A model generated the notes under the pieces. The model was given only the letters and a program-made list of their open reading frames with translations. It ran no database searches and was not told the origin of the DNA. This document shows, piece by piece, positions 9,201-18,033 of a stretch of DNA of 64,000 bases; positions within the stretch are counted from its first letter, which is position 1; each line of letters opens with the position of its first letter. The position numbers and the translations under genes were made by a program. This stretch comes from Rhizobium sp. Leaf306 (GTDB taxonomy: Bacteria; Pseudomonadota; Alphaproteobacteria; Rhizobiales; Rhizobiaceae). The DNA lies in assembly GCF_001423425.1 (NCBI RefSeq), contig NZ_LMNX01000005.1:62001-126000 (forward strand). The letters run 5' to 3'.

Positions 9201-12200
9201 TCGTGCCTGAGAACGTCTCGGTCGAGCTGCGCAAGATCGCGCGGCGGACCTGGCGCTACTTCGAAACCTTCGTCACGGCCGAGCAGAACTACCTGCCGCC
9301 TGACAACTACCAGGAAAAGCCCAATCCCTCGATCGCCAAGCGGACGTCGCCGACCAATATCGGCGTCTACCTCCTGTCGATCGTCTCGGCGCGGCATTTC
9401 GGCTGGATCTCGTTTACCGAAACGATCGAACGGATCGAGCAGACGCTTGCGACCGTCGAGCGCGCGGACAAATTCCGCGGCCATATGTACAACTGGTATC
9501 ACACCGATACCCTGAAGCCGCTGATGCCGCGCTATGTGTCGTCGGTCGATAGCGGCAACTTCGCTGGCCATCTGATTGCCATCTCATCTGCCTGCCGTGT
9601 CTGGGCGGAAGCGCCTTCTGCGCATCTGCAGGGCAATCTCGATGGTCTCGGCGATGTCGTCGGCATTCTCGAAGAAACGCTGAAGTCGCTGCCGGACGAT
9701 CGCAAGACCGTCCGTCCGCTGCGGCGCCGTCTCGAGGAGCGTATCATCGGCTTCTCCAACGCGCTTGCCGCCGTCAAGCGCGAGCACGAGTTCGCCTCGA
9801 TCCGCATCATCAACCTGTCGGTGCTTGCCCGCGACATCCAGAAGCTGTCGCACAATCTCGATCATGAGGTGCGTTCCGCGCAGAGCGAGGAAGTGACCAA
9901 GTGGGCAGCGTCGCTGGTTGCCGTCTGCGAAGCGCATATCGGCGACAGCACGTTCGACAACGGCAATATCGAGGAACTGCGCGACCGTCTCGCCGTGTTG
10001 CGTGACCGTGCCCGCAAGATCGCCTTCGGGATGGATTTCAAGTTCCTGTTCCGCAAGGACCGCCGCCTTCTGTCGATCGGCTACCGGGTCGAAAGCAACG
10101 AGGTCGACGAGGCCTGCTACGACCTTCTCGCGTCCGAAGCGCGTCTCACCAGCCTGTTCGGGATCGCAAAGGGTGATCTGCCCACGGAACACTGGTACAA
10201 GCTTGGCCGTCACGTCGTGCCGATCGGCGCGCGCGGTGCGCTCGTCTCTTGGTCGGGTTCGATGTTCGAATACCTGATGCCGCCGCTCGTCATGCAGGAG
10301 CGTCAGGGTGGTATCCTCAACCAGACCAACAACCTGATCGTCAAGGAACAGATGAACCACGGCCGCCGTCTCGGCACGCCATGGGGCATTTCGGAAGCCG
10401 CGTTCAACGCGCTCGATCATCAGATGCATTATCAGTACACCAACTTCGGTGTGCCGACGCTGGGTCTGAAGCGCGGTCTCGGCCAGAATGCCGTTATCGC
10501 ACCCTATGCCTCGATCCTCGCCAGCCAGTACGATCCGATCGCGGCCGTCGAAAACCTCAACGAGTTGCGCAAGCTTGGCGCGCTCGGCATCTACGGCTTC
10601 CATGATGCGGTCGACTTCACGCCGACCCGCGTGCCGGAAGGCAAGCGCTGTGCGGTCGTCTACAACTACTATGCCCACCACCATGGCATGTCGATTGCAG
10701 CCGTCGCCAACGTCGTCATGAACGGTCTGCTGCGCGAACTCTTCCACGCCGATCCTGTAATCGAAGCGGCGGAACTGCTGCTGCAGGAAAAGGCACCGCG
10801 CGACATTCCTGTGATGAGCGCCAAGCACGAGGAAAAGCCAGGTACCGGCGGCGGCGAGCTGCTGCGTCCGGAAATCCGCACCGTCACCAACCCGGCCACC
10901 AAGGACCGCGAACTGGTTCTGCTCTCCAACGGCCATTACTCGCTGATGCTGACGGCGACCGGTTCCGGCTATTCGCGCTGGAACAACCTGTCGGTTTCCC
11001 GCTGGAAGGCGGATCCGACCGAAGACCGCTGGGGCCAGTTCATTTTCCTGCGCGACACGACATCCGGCGAGTGGTGGTCCACCACGGCCGAGCCGCGCCG
11101 CGCCGAAGGCGAGCAGACCAAGACGGTGTTCGGTGACGAAAAGGCCGAATTCCACAAGACGGTCGGCGAGCTGACCAGCACGGTCGAAGTTATCGTCGGC
11201 ACCGAACACGATGCCGAGGGACGCCGCGTCACATTGCTCAACATGGGCGATGAGGATCGCTTCATCGAGGTGACCTCCTACATGGAGCCGGTGATTGCCG
11301 GCGACGATGGCGACAGTGGCCATCCCGTGTTCTCGCGCATGTTTATCCGCACCGAGATCGGCAAGCGGGGTGACGTCATCCGTGCGTGGCGCAACAAGCG
11401 CGATCTCAGCGATCCCGACATGATCGTGGCACATCTTGCCGCCGACAATGCCGGGTCTTCGCGACCGACCGAATACGAGACCGACCGTCGCAAGTTCCTC
11501 GGCCGGGGTCGCACGCTGTCGGAAGCAGCCGCTTTCGATCCGGGTGCGTCGCTGTCGAATACCGACGGCTTTACGCTCGATCCGATCCTGTCGCTGCGCC
11601 GCACGGTTCGTGTGCCGGCGGGCAAGAAGGTCAGCGTTATCTTCTGGACGATCGCTGCGCCCCGGCGCGAGGATCTCGACAAGGCGATCGAACATTATCG
11701 TCATGCCGAAACCTTCCAGAACGAACTGACCCAAGCCTGGACCCGGACGCAGGTGCAGATGCGCCATCTCGGCGTCACTTCGCAGGATGCCGCGGCCTTC
11801 CAGCATCTCGCCCGCTATCTGGTCTATCCGGACATGCAGCTTCGGGCCGATCAGCCGACGCTGAAGGCCGGCATGCAGGCACAGTCGGGGCTGTGGCCGT
11901 CGGCGGTGTCCGGCGACCTGCCGATCTTCACGCTGCGCATCAATGACGAAAACGACATGCCGGTTGCCAAGGAAGCTATCCTTGCGCAGCAGTACCTGCG
12001 CTCGCGCGGCGTTGTGTCTGATCTCGTCATCTTCAACGAGCGGGCAACCGAGGGTGCCCAGGAAGTACAGACGTCGATCGAACACATGTCTGCCCGCATG
12101 GGTCAGGAAGGTGGACGCCAGCACGTCTTCACGCTGCGCCGCGACCTGATCGAAGGTGCCGGCGCCGATGGTCTGATTGCCGCGTCCCGCGTCGTGCTTC

Positions 12201-14737
12201 ATGCGCGCAACGGCCGCATCAGCGATCAGTTGAACCGGACCAGCACGATCTTCGCCCCGCCGAAGGATCAGGAGATCGAGGTTGATCGCCGTCCGCTGCT
12301 AAATGGCGAGATCTATTCCGCTCCCGTCGAGACCAGCGAAGGTCCGGCCGGAGTTGAGTTCTGGAACGGTTTTGGCGGCTTCTCCGCAGATGGCAGCGAA
12401 TATGTCGTGCGCCTCAACGGTGGTCAGTCGACGCCGCATCCGTGGATCAACGTCATCTCTAACGACAATTTCGGCTTCCACGTTTCCGCGGAAGGCGCAG
12501 GCTTTACCTGGGCGCAGAACTCGCGCGACTACCAGATGACGCCGTGGACCAACGATCTCGTCATCAACCGTCCCGGCGAAGGCTTCTACGTGGCCGATAT
12601 CGACAAGGGCACCGTGGTCACGCCGTTCGCGGCTCTGTCGCGTCGTCCAGAAACCGTGTTCGAAACCCGTCACGGCCTCGGCTATTCGGTGTTCTCGACC
12701 GAGGAAGATGGCGTCAAGCTGTCGCTGACCCAGACGGTGGACCGCAACCGGTCCGCAAAGCTTTCGCATATGAAGCTTCGCAACACCGGTTCGGAAACGA
12801 AGAAGCTGCGCATCTACGGCTATGTCGAATGGCTGCTGGGCACCAATCCTGCCAAGACCTCGCCATTCATCCTGTCCAGCCGTGACGAGGCGACGGGCAC
12901 GCTGTTTGCGACCAACCCGTTCAGCATCAACTTCTCGCGCTTTGCCTTCCTCGGCATGCACGAGACACCGTCGGGCTTCACGGCAAGCCGTCGGGAGTTT
13001 GTCGGCAAATTCGGTTCGGTGCAGTTGCCGGCAGCGGTTGTTTCCGGTTCAAGCCTCAGCGGCTCGCTCGATCTCGACGGCGACCCGTGTGGAGCACTTG
13101 CCTACGACGTCGAACTGGCGCCGGGTGAAGAAACCGAAGTCACCTTCTTCCTTGGCGATGCTGCCACGAAGCAGGAGGCGGCAAGCCTTGCACTGGCGCT
13201 TCGCGGCGACCGGTTCGAGGATATCCTTGCGGAGAACCGCAGCTTCTGGAGCGGTTTCACCGGCCGCCTGAAGATCTCGACGCCGGACAAGTCGCTCGAC
13301 AACATGGTCAATCACTGGCTGCCCTATCAGGCACTCGGTTGCCGCATCATGGCCCGTACCGCCTTCTACCAGGCATCGGGTGCCTTCGGCTTCCGCGACC
13401 AGTTGCAGGATACGCTCGCGTTCCTGCTGCATGAGCCGTCGCTTGCCCGCAAGCAGATCCTCAATGCGGCGTCGCGGCAGTTCCGCGAAGGCGATGTCAT
13501 GCACTGGTGGCTGCCAAACACCGGCGCCGGCGTTCGAACGACGATCTCCGACGACGTGGTGTGGCTTGCCTACGCGATCCACCAGTATGTCTCGGTGACC
13601 GGCGATCTCTCTATGCTCGATGAGAAGCTGCCGTTCCTCACCGGACCGATGCTGGAAAAGAACAAGCACGACGCCTTTATCCAGCCGGAGATCTCCAACG
13701 AGGTCGCCGATCTCTACGAACACGCAGCACGCGCGCTCGATCTCGCTGTTGAGCGGACCGGAGACCTGGATCTTCCGCTCATTCTCGGTGGCGACTGGAA
13801 CGACGGGATGAACCGTGTCGGCATGGCCGGTCGTGGTCAGAGCGTCTGGCTCGGTTGGTTCCTGGCGGCTGCGCTTCGAAACTTCCTGCCCTATGCGGAA
13901 GCCCGCAAGGATCGTCCGCGTGCCGATCGCTGGAGCAAGCATATCGATACGCTGAAGGCTGCGCTGGAATCGGATGGCTGGGACGGTGCCTATTACCGCC
14001 GCGGTTATTTCGACGACGGTTCTCCGCTCGGCTCGGCCAAGAGCGACGAATGCCGCATCGATTCGCTCGGCCAGTCCTGGAGTGTGCTGTCTGGCGAAGG
14101 CAGGCCGGATCGTTCCGAGCAGGCTATGAACGCGGTCATGGACAAGCTCGTGGACGAGGATGCGGGTATCATCCGTCTCTTCACCCCGCCTTTCCAGGAC
14201 ACGCGCAGGGATCCGGGCTACATCAAGGCCTATCCACCCGGCGTGCGTGAAAACGGTGGCCAGTATACCCATGGTGCAATCTGGGTCGTGCTCGCGCTCG
14301 CCCGGCTGAAGCGCGGCGACGATGCCTGGAAGTGCTTCCAGATGCTCAACCCGATCAACCATGCGCTTGACCGGGATGCCGCCGAAACCTACCGCGTCGA
14401 ACCTTACGTGGTTGCAGCCGACGTCTACGGTGCCGGCGACTATCAGAGCCGCGGCGGCTGGACCTGGTACACGGGTTCCGCCGGCTGGCTCTACCGGGCC
14501 GCGGTCGAAGGCATTCTCGGCATTCGCCGTGCCGGCGACACGCTGTATGTCGATCCGGTTCTGCCGAGCGGCTGGGACGGCTTTACCGCCGAACTTACCC
14601 TCGATGGCGTCACCCACGAGATTGTGGTCAAGGACGGCAAGGCGTCGATCGGTGGCGTCGCTGTCGATCCGGTCAACGGCTTGAACCTTGCGGCGCCGAC
14701 GACCAGCGCATTGCCGGCTCCGCCCGCAGAAAGCTGA
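6242..14737 (+). CDS. ndvB: Cyclic beta-1,2-glucan synthase
   Basis: Giant inner-membrane enzyme (about 2,831 residues; S. meliloti NdvB and Agrobacterium ChvB are similar) that initiates, elongates and cyclises periplasmic beta-1,2-glucans from UDP-glucose. Membrane segments lie near residues 403-455, 805-850 and 938-980. The GT84 domain shows MTLDADTRL near 620 (DxD-type) and RQHRWARGDWQ near 770 (QxxRW-like). The C-terminal half is glycoside phosphorylase-like (GH94), which controls ring size; GGDWNDGMN near 2516 carries the expected general acid. A GTG at 6212 would add 10 residues; ATG 6242 is preferred although neither has a strong ribosome site. A terminator follows, and ndvA converges. 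Confidence 0.96.
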   Translation: MSPDIQPSASTRETESKQIDHNDSIRATYFTADDLRQCGETLGRQGAADLPGFMKFEFFTRHAENEKEILRVYRAAAQDVDAGASITPAAEWLLDNYYIVEEAIQEVRRDFPKKFFKQLPTTKIGSQEIPRVLSLAWLYVAHTHSSISRETLAEMVEGYQTDEPLEIGELWALPSFIRFVLIENLRRIASRVDRSRNMRRRANDAADEIIRLNDETAGGELLKSLEGLTDDNTFTSQFLYRLRNASQNSGFAIEWLEKRLVASGKAVETVMQAEQSRLSSGNVTMGNIIKSLRLIDDTEWSVWFEEVSQIDKIFREHTDYEALDFGSRNAFRSRIEKIARVAKRSEAEVTQAAVDLAIAARAHDPDERETNVGAFIVGRRRKELETAVGYQPPLLQRAVRAYRKLGWFAIGGPVMLLTFLALAVTGYFLVAAAIPLVVVFFLLLMFALPASEGATGLFNTVVTYFVKPARLVGYEYKEGIPEEARTLVVVPCLIADRDTVDELVRNLEVHYLANPKGEIYFALLSDWRDAKFEEQEADLEILEYAKREIAALNTRYMEEAGTRFYLLHRRRLFNPNEGAWMGWERKRGKLHELNLLLRGDRDTTYLQGANMVPENVQYVMTLDADTRLIRDAVTKLVGKMHHPINRPVIDPDTHQVVRGYGLMQPRVTPSLTTGKEASVFQRVFSVGRGLDPYVFAVSDVYQDLTAEGSFTGKGLYHVDAFETSLKGRIEENAVLSHDLLEGSFSRCALITDVELVEDFPVRYEVEVSRQHRWARGDWQLLPYILEAKRGVSALGRWKMLDNLRRSLTPIAWFFASILGWYFMDPLGALIWQILLIFSLFVAPTISLLTNLLPRSSDNVTSAHFYSVWSDVRSTNAQVALRIVFIADSACIMTDAIARSLYRLLVSRKLMLEWKTAASIQSGAQGSPTDYYRAMWHAPAIAVLSVILAALPGDNAFLVGIPFAILWIFSPLVAWYVSQSAETEDKLFVPENVSVELRKIARRTWRYFETFVTAEQNYLPPDNYQEKPNPSIAKRTSPTNIGVYLLSIVSARHFGWISFTETIERIEQTLATVERADKFRGHMYNWYHTDTLKPLMPRYVSSVDSGNFAGHLIAISSACRVWAEAPSAHLQGNLDGLGDVVGILEETLKSLPDDRKTVRPLRRRLEERIIGFSNALAAVKREHEFASIRIINLSVLARDIQKLSHNLDHEVRSAQSEEVTKWAASLVAVCEAHIGDSTFDNGNIEELRDRLAVLRDRARKIAFGMDFKFLFRKDRRLLSIGYRVESNEVDEACYDLLASEARLTSLFGIAKGDLPTEHWYKLGRHVVPIGARGALVSWSGSMFEYLMPPLVMQERQGGILNQTNNLIVKEQMNHGRRLGTPWGISEAAFNALDHQMHYQYTNFGVPTLGLKRGLGQNAVIAPYASILASQYDPIAAVENLNELRKLGALGIYGFHDAVDFTPTRVPEGKRCAVVYNYYAHHHGMSIAAVANVVMNGLLRELFHADPVIEAAELLLQEKAPRDIPVMSAKHEEKPGTGGGELLRPEIRTVTNPATKDRELVLLSNGHYSLMLTATGSGYSRWNNLSVSRWKADPTEDRWGQFIFLRDTTSGEWWSTTAEPRRAEGEQTKTVFGDEKAEFHKTVGELTSTVEVIVGTEHDAEGRRVTLLNMGDEDRFIEVTSYMEPVIAGDDGDSGHPVFSRMFIRTEIGKRGDVIRAWRNKRDLSDPDMIVAHLAADNAGSSRPTEYETDRRKFLGRGRTLSEAAAFDPGASLSNTDGFTLDPILSLRRTVRVPAGKKVSVIFWTIAAPRREDLDKAIEHYRHAETFQNELTQAWTRTQVQMRHLGVTSQDAAAFQHLARYLVYPDMQLRADQPTLKAGMQAQSGLWPSAVSGDLPIFTLRINDENDMPVAKEAILAQQYLRSRGVVSDLVIFNERATEGAQEVQTSIEHMSARMGQEGGRQHVFTLRRDLIEGAGADGLIAASRVVLHARNGRISDQLNRTSTIFAPPKDQEIEVDRRPLLNGEIYSAPVETSEGPAGVEFWNGFGGFSADGSEYVVRLNGGQSTPHPWINVISNDNFGFHVSAEGAGFTWAQNSRDYQMTPWTNDLVINRPGEGFYVADIDKGTVVTPFAALSRRPETVFETRHGLGYSVFSTEEDGVKLSLTQTVDRNRSAKLSHMKLRNTGSETKKLRIYGYVEWLLGTNPAKTSPFILSSRDEATGTLFATNPFSINFSRFAFLGMHETPSGFTASRREFVGKFGSVQLPAAVVSGSSLSGSLDLDGDPCGALAYDVELAPGEETEVTFFLGDAATKQEAASLALALRGDRFEDILAENRSFWSGFTGRLKISTPDKSLDNMVNHWLPYQALGCRIMARTAFYQASGAFGFRDQLQDTLAFLLHEPSLARKQILNAASRQFREGDVMHWWLPNTGAGVRTTISDDVVWLAYAIHQYVSVTGDLSMLDEKLPFLTGPMLEKNKHDAFIQPEISNEVADLYEHAARALDLAVERTGDLDLPLILGGDWNDGMNRVGMAGRGQSVWLGWFLAAALRNFLPYAEARKDRPRADRWSKHIDTLKAALESDGWDGAYYRRGYFDDGSPLGSAKSDECRIDSLGQSWSVLSGEGRPDRSEQAMNAVMDKLVDEDAGIIRLFTPPFQDTRRDPGYIKAYPPGVRENGGQYTHGAIWVVLALARLKRGDDAWKCFQMLNPINHALDRDAAETYRVEPYVVAADVYGAGDYQSRGGWTWYTGSAGWLYRAAVEGILGIRRAGDTLYVDPVLPSGWDGFTAELTLDGVTHEIVVKDGKASIGGVAVDPVNGLNLAAPTTSALPAPPAES

Positions 14738-14777
14738 TCCCGCCGGGCGTCGAACGTCCTGATGGTATCCCAAACAG

Positions 14778-14812
14778 AAACCCCGCTTCCAGCAATGGCA
14801 GCGGGGTTTTTG
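14778..14812 (+). terminator. Rho-independent terminator of ndvB
   Basis: AAACCCCGCT (14778-14787) pairs with AGCGGGGTTT (14800-14809) over a 12-nt loop and runs into a T-rich tail, 40 nt after the ndvB stop. Confidence 0.88.
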
Positions 14813-15039
14813 TTGGTTTGTGCCCGGTGAGGAGAAGTGTCGGCCGATCCGGGGGAGGGGCGATGTCCTGCTCTGATGTCCACGTATCGTGCCAGCCGAT
14901 CGGGATGCCGCTCACAATGCGCGGCATGAACAGGTCGGGACGCAACCGCCGCTCACGCGCTTGGTATGGCAAGCACCTGCAAAGCCGCGTACGCAGAAGA
15001 TCACGCGAAAAAGCGGTGCTCCCGCATTACCTCACAAAA
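14813..15039. other. Intergenic stretch between ndvB and ndvA terminators
   Basis: The ndvB-ndvA gap totals 367 bases and is bounded by two terminators. An ATG at 14863 behind a strong GGGGGAGGGG opens a frame to 15108, but it is Arg-rich, runs antisense through the ndvA terminator and stops inside ndvA. I see no convincing gene or RNA here. Confidence 0.5.
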
Positions 15040-15066
15040 AAACCCCCGCCTCCATTTCTGGAGGCG
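15040..15066 (-). terminator. Rho-independent terminator of ndvA
   Basis: Read on the minus strand, CGCCTCC and GGAGGCG (arms 15060-15066 and 15047-15053) enclose a 6-nt loop and are followed by a G run and seven T. It lies 38 nt after the ndvA stop. Confidence 0.85.
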
Positions 15067-15104
15067 AGGAGTCTGATGTTCGATCGGTATAAGTGGTCGA
15101 GAGC

Positions 15105-16880
15105 TTAGGCGTGCTCGGCGGGTACCGGGAGCTTGTGGCCTTCCTCGTCCTCGTCGATGACGATGCCGCTGGCGGTGAGGAGCGACGTAAAGCGGCCACC
15201 GCTGCGGCTCAGCTGGTCGTAGGTGCCCATTTCGGCAATCCGCCCACCCTCGAGGAAGATGACCTTGTTGGCGTCGCGGATGGTGGAGAGCCGGTGCGCG
15301 ATGATGAACGTGGTGCGGTTCTGACGCAGCTTGTCGATCGCCGCCTTCACGCGCTGTTCCGTCTCCACATCAAGCGCCGAGGTTGCTTCGTCGAGAACGA
15401 GGATCGGTGCGTTTTTGAGGATCGCCCGGGCGATGGCAATACGCTGGCGCTCGCCGCCCGACAGGCGGTTGCCACGCTCGCCGACCGTCGTGTCGTAGCC
15501 GTTGAGACGCGTTTCGATGAACTCGGCCGCAGCGGCCGCTTCTGCCGCCCGGACGATGTCTTCCCGCGTTGCACCTTCTCGTCCCAGCTGGATGTTGTCG
15601 CTGATCGAGCGGTTAAGCAGGCCCGCGTCCTGGAACACGGTCGCGATGGAATGGCGCAGTGACTTGCGGGTGATGGTGCCGATATCGACGCCGTCGATCA
15701 AAATCTTGCCCTGCTGCGGATCATAGACCCGCTGCAGGAGATTGATCAGCGTCGTCTTGCCGGCACCGGTCGGGCCGACGATCGCAATCGTTTCCCCCGC
15801 TTGCGCGATGAACGATACGTCGTGAACGCCCTGGCTCGTGTTGGAGAAGCCGAAGGAGACGTCGCGGAACTCCACTTCGCCCCGGACCGTATCTCCCAGA
15901 TCGCGTGCATCCGTCGGTTCGGCGCGCTCCTCGACGGAATCTTCCAGAACGAAGAAATCCTCGAGCTTGGCGCGGGCTTCGAAAATCTGGGTTGCGAACT
16001 GGCGCAGAAGATCGAGGCGGCCGATCAAAAGGTTGGCGAAGCCGATAAAGGCGACGACGTCACCAACGCGGATCTTGCCCTGTTGCACCAGCATAGTGCC
16101 GATCACAAGGATCACGCCCATCGAGACCGTCGATGCCGTGCGGTTGAGGCCACCGGCCAAAGCCCACCAGTCCAGCACCGGATACTGCGCCTTCAGCAGA
16201 TCCTTGGTGTAGTTCTTGAGGGCCAAAGTTTCGGCTTCGATGCGGTTGTAGCTGTGAATCACAGAGACGTTGCTGATCGAATCGCTGACATGGCTGAAAA
16301 CCTGGTGGTAATGGGTTTCGACCGCGGCCTGGCCTTCCTTCGTGCGCTTCATCACGGCAACGCCGATGATCCAGTAGAAGATGCTGAGGATCAGAAGCAC
16401 GATGCTGAGGCGCCAATCCATCGAGATGGCGGTCGGGATCAGCAGCAGGATTGCAACGGCGGTCGCGAGATGCGTTCGCATGAATTCCAGCCACAGACCG
16501 AACAGGCTTTCGGAGGCACGCAGCAGCGTGTGCAGGGCGTTCGACGTGCCGCGCTGGTGGTGCCAGGACAGCGGCATCGAAATGATGCGTCCGAAGGCCT
16601 CCGTCAGCAGCGAAGCGCGGCGCCCGTGGGCCAGACGGTCGGCCTCGCGTGCAACGAGCACGAATGCGACGGTATTGAAGACCCCGAAGCCCGCCCACAG
16701 AAGCAGAACGTTGGTGACGTCACTCTTGGAGGAGATCGCGTCGATGATTCGACCGAACAGGATCGGTTCGGCAATCGTGATGATGGCCAGAATAATGTTG
16801 GCGACGACGACCGCGGCGACCCGCCAGCGGTTCTTCGTCAGATATTGCAAAGCTCGGGCGTAAACTTGGAAGAGCGTCAA
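15105..16880 (-). CDS. ndvA: Beta-1,2-glucan ABC exporter, fused permease-ATPase
   Basis: 591-residue half-transporter that exports cyclic beta-1,2-glucan to the periplasm; A. tumefaciens ChvA is about 588 residues. Six membrane segments fill residues 1-310. The ATPase domain shows Walker A GPTGAGKTTL, signature LSGGERQR, Walker B ILVLDEATSALD and the switch His in IIAHRLST. I chose the TTG at 16880 because AGGAG lies 9 nt upstream; a TTG at 16889 leaves no spacing after that AGGAG. The gene converges on ndvB, the matching synthase. S. meliloti and Agrobacterium mutants in this pair are known to be defective in nodule invasion or plant attachment. Confidence 0.95.
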   Translation of the reverse strand: MTLFQVYARALQYLTKNRWRVAAVVVANIILAIITIAEPILFGRIIDAISSKSDVTNVLLLWAGFGVFNTVAFVLVAREADRLAHGRRASLLTEAFGRIISMPLSWHHQRGTSNALHTLLRASESLFGLWLEFMRTHLATAVAILLLIPTAISMDWRLSIVLLILSIFYWIIGVAVMKRTKEGQAAVETHYHQVFSHVSDSISNVSVIHSYNRIEAETLALKNYTKDLLKAQYPVLDWWALAGGLNRTASTVSMGVILVIGTMLVQQGKIRVGDVVAFIGFANLLIGRLDLLRQFATQIFEARAKLEDFFVLEDSVEERAEPTDARDLGDTVRGEVEFRDVSFGFSNTSQGVHDVSFIAQAGETIAIVGPTGAGKTTLINLLQRVYDPQQGKILIDGVDIGTITRKSLRHSIATVFQDAGLLNRSISDNIQLGREGATREDIVRAAEAAAAAEFIETRLNGYDTTVGERGNRLSGGERQRIAIARAILKNAPILVLDEATSALDVETEQRVKAAIDKLRQNRTTFIIAHRLSTIRDANKVIFLEGGRIAEMGTYDQLSRSGGRFTSLLTASGIVIDEDEEGHKLPVPAEHA

Positions 16881-17099
16881 CGGGCGCAACTCCTATTGAA
16901 GTGCAGGCATGAAACGATTGGCAGCATAGTTATGGCAAGGACAGGGCGAATCCGAGACGAACCTAGCCGGTGAACTTCTTTTCCGAAAATAATCCAGTGA
17001 GAGCAAGGGTTCGCCCGTAGTTAGGTTACCGATGCGGTATGCTGATGCCGATCCTGATCGCTGCGTCAATCACAAGATTTCGGCATGTACGTGGTATAA

Positions 17100-17933
17100 A
17101 TGATAACTATGTTAAGCGGGCGGTCGGGTTCTATGCCGGCGTCGGTGTTTTATAAGAATAAAGCCGATCGTCGGGGAGACGGTCTGGGGGCGAATTTGAG
17201 CATCCAATTTGTTGTGCAGTTGCTTGTATTGGTTGAAGAGGCACGAACGACGAAGGAAGTGGCGAACAATCTTGCGTCACTCCTCAAAACCTACGGTTTC
17301 GAATTCTATGCAATCGTACTGAGAAAAGGGCAAACGGATCCCGAGGGAATGACCTTGATCTCCCGCTGGCCGGACAGCTGGGTCGAGGTCTATCGCGCGC
17401 GCAAATATACGGTCATCGACCCTGTCATGCGGATGCTGAATGCGGCCCATCGCCCGTTCCGCTGGCGCGATTCGATCCTTGCCCTGAAGTCCGATCCGCA
17501 TCGTTCGCGGATGGACCGGATGATGCAGGAAGCGGGCCGCCATGGTCTCGACGACGGCTACGTGTTTCCGATCCATGGACGCAACGGATTTCTCGGCAAC
17601 ATGATCATCGGCGGCAAACCGATCGATCTATCGCCGACCGAGATCTCACTGTTCGACACGGCCGCCAAGCGCATTTTCTGGAGACTGCTGGAGATCGCGG
17701 GCGACGCCACGGCACTCGAGGCCTCGGCCAGACTGGATACCCAGCTCACCCGTCGCGAGATGGAAGTCATGGCGCTCCTTGCCGACGGCATGACATCGCA
17801 TGAGATCGCACGGTCGCTCGACATCTCCAACCACACGGTCGATTGGTATATCAACGGCCTCCAGGAAAAGCTGAAAGCGAAGAACCGACAGCATGTGGTG
17901 GCCATGGCATTTCGCCATGGGCTGGTGACCTGA
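17100..17933 (+). CDS. expR: LuxR-family quorum-sensing solo regulator, ExpR-like
   Basis: N-terminal autoinducer-binding domain plus C-terminal LuxR helix-turn-helix. In the 277-residue frame the acyl-homoserine-lactone residues are all present: Trp94, Tyr98, Asp107, Pro108 and Trp122, equivalent to TraR W57, Y61, D70, P71 and W85. The DNA-binding domain (about 213-277) starts LTRREMEVMALLADGMTS. No luxI-type synthase is nearby, so it is a solo. The location between ndvA and pyc matches S. meliloti expR as I recall it. The start is uncertain: TTG 17196 behind a G run gives 245 residues, the length I recall for ExpR, and may be the true start. Confidence 0.83.
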   Translation: MITMLSGRSGSMPASVFYKNKADRRGDGLGANLSIQFVVQLLVLVEEARTTKEVANNLASLLKTYGFEFYAIVLRKGQTDPEGMTLISRWPDSWVEVYRARKYTVIDPVMRMLNAAHRPFRWRDSILALKSDPHRSRMDRMMQEAGRHGLDDGYVFPIHGRNGFLGNMIIGGKPIDLSPTEISLFDTAAKRIFWRLLEIAGDATALEASARLDTQLTRREMEVMALLADGMTSHEIARSLDISNHTVDWYINGLQEKLKAKNRQHVVAMAFRHGLVT

Positions 17934-18033
17934 AGCGTCCTTGACGCCGGCTATCGACCAAATAGCCCTTGCCTAATGCGGGAGATGTTGATCTCTTGCG
18001 GTGCACCATTCGAGGCACCTGGGGAGGCTTGTC

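Noticed and set aside
9584-12202. 872-codon open frame antisense to ndvB
   Set aside because: Same artefact; composition is His/Asp/Arg-rich and lies wholly within the conserved glucan synthase gene.
14863-15108. Small frame behind a strong GGGGGAGGGG between ndvB and ndvA
   Set aside because: Reads through the ndvA terminator and into the ndvA 3' end; composition is Arg-rich and without any recognisable feature.
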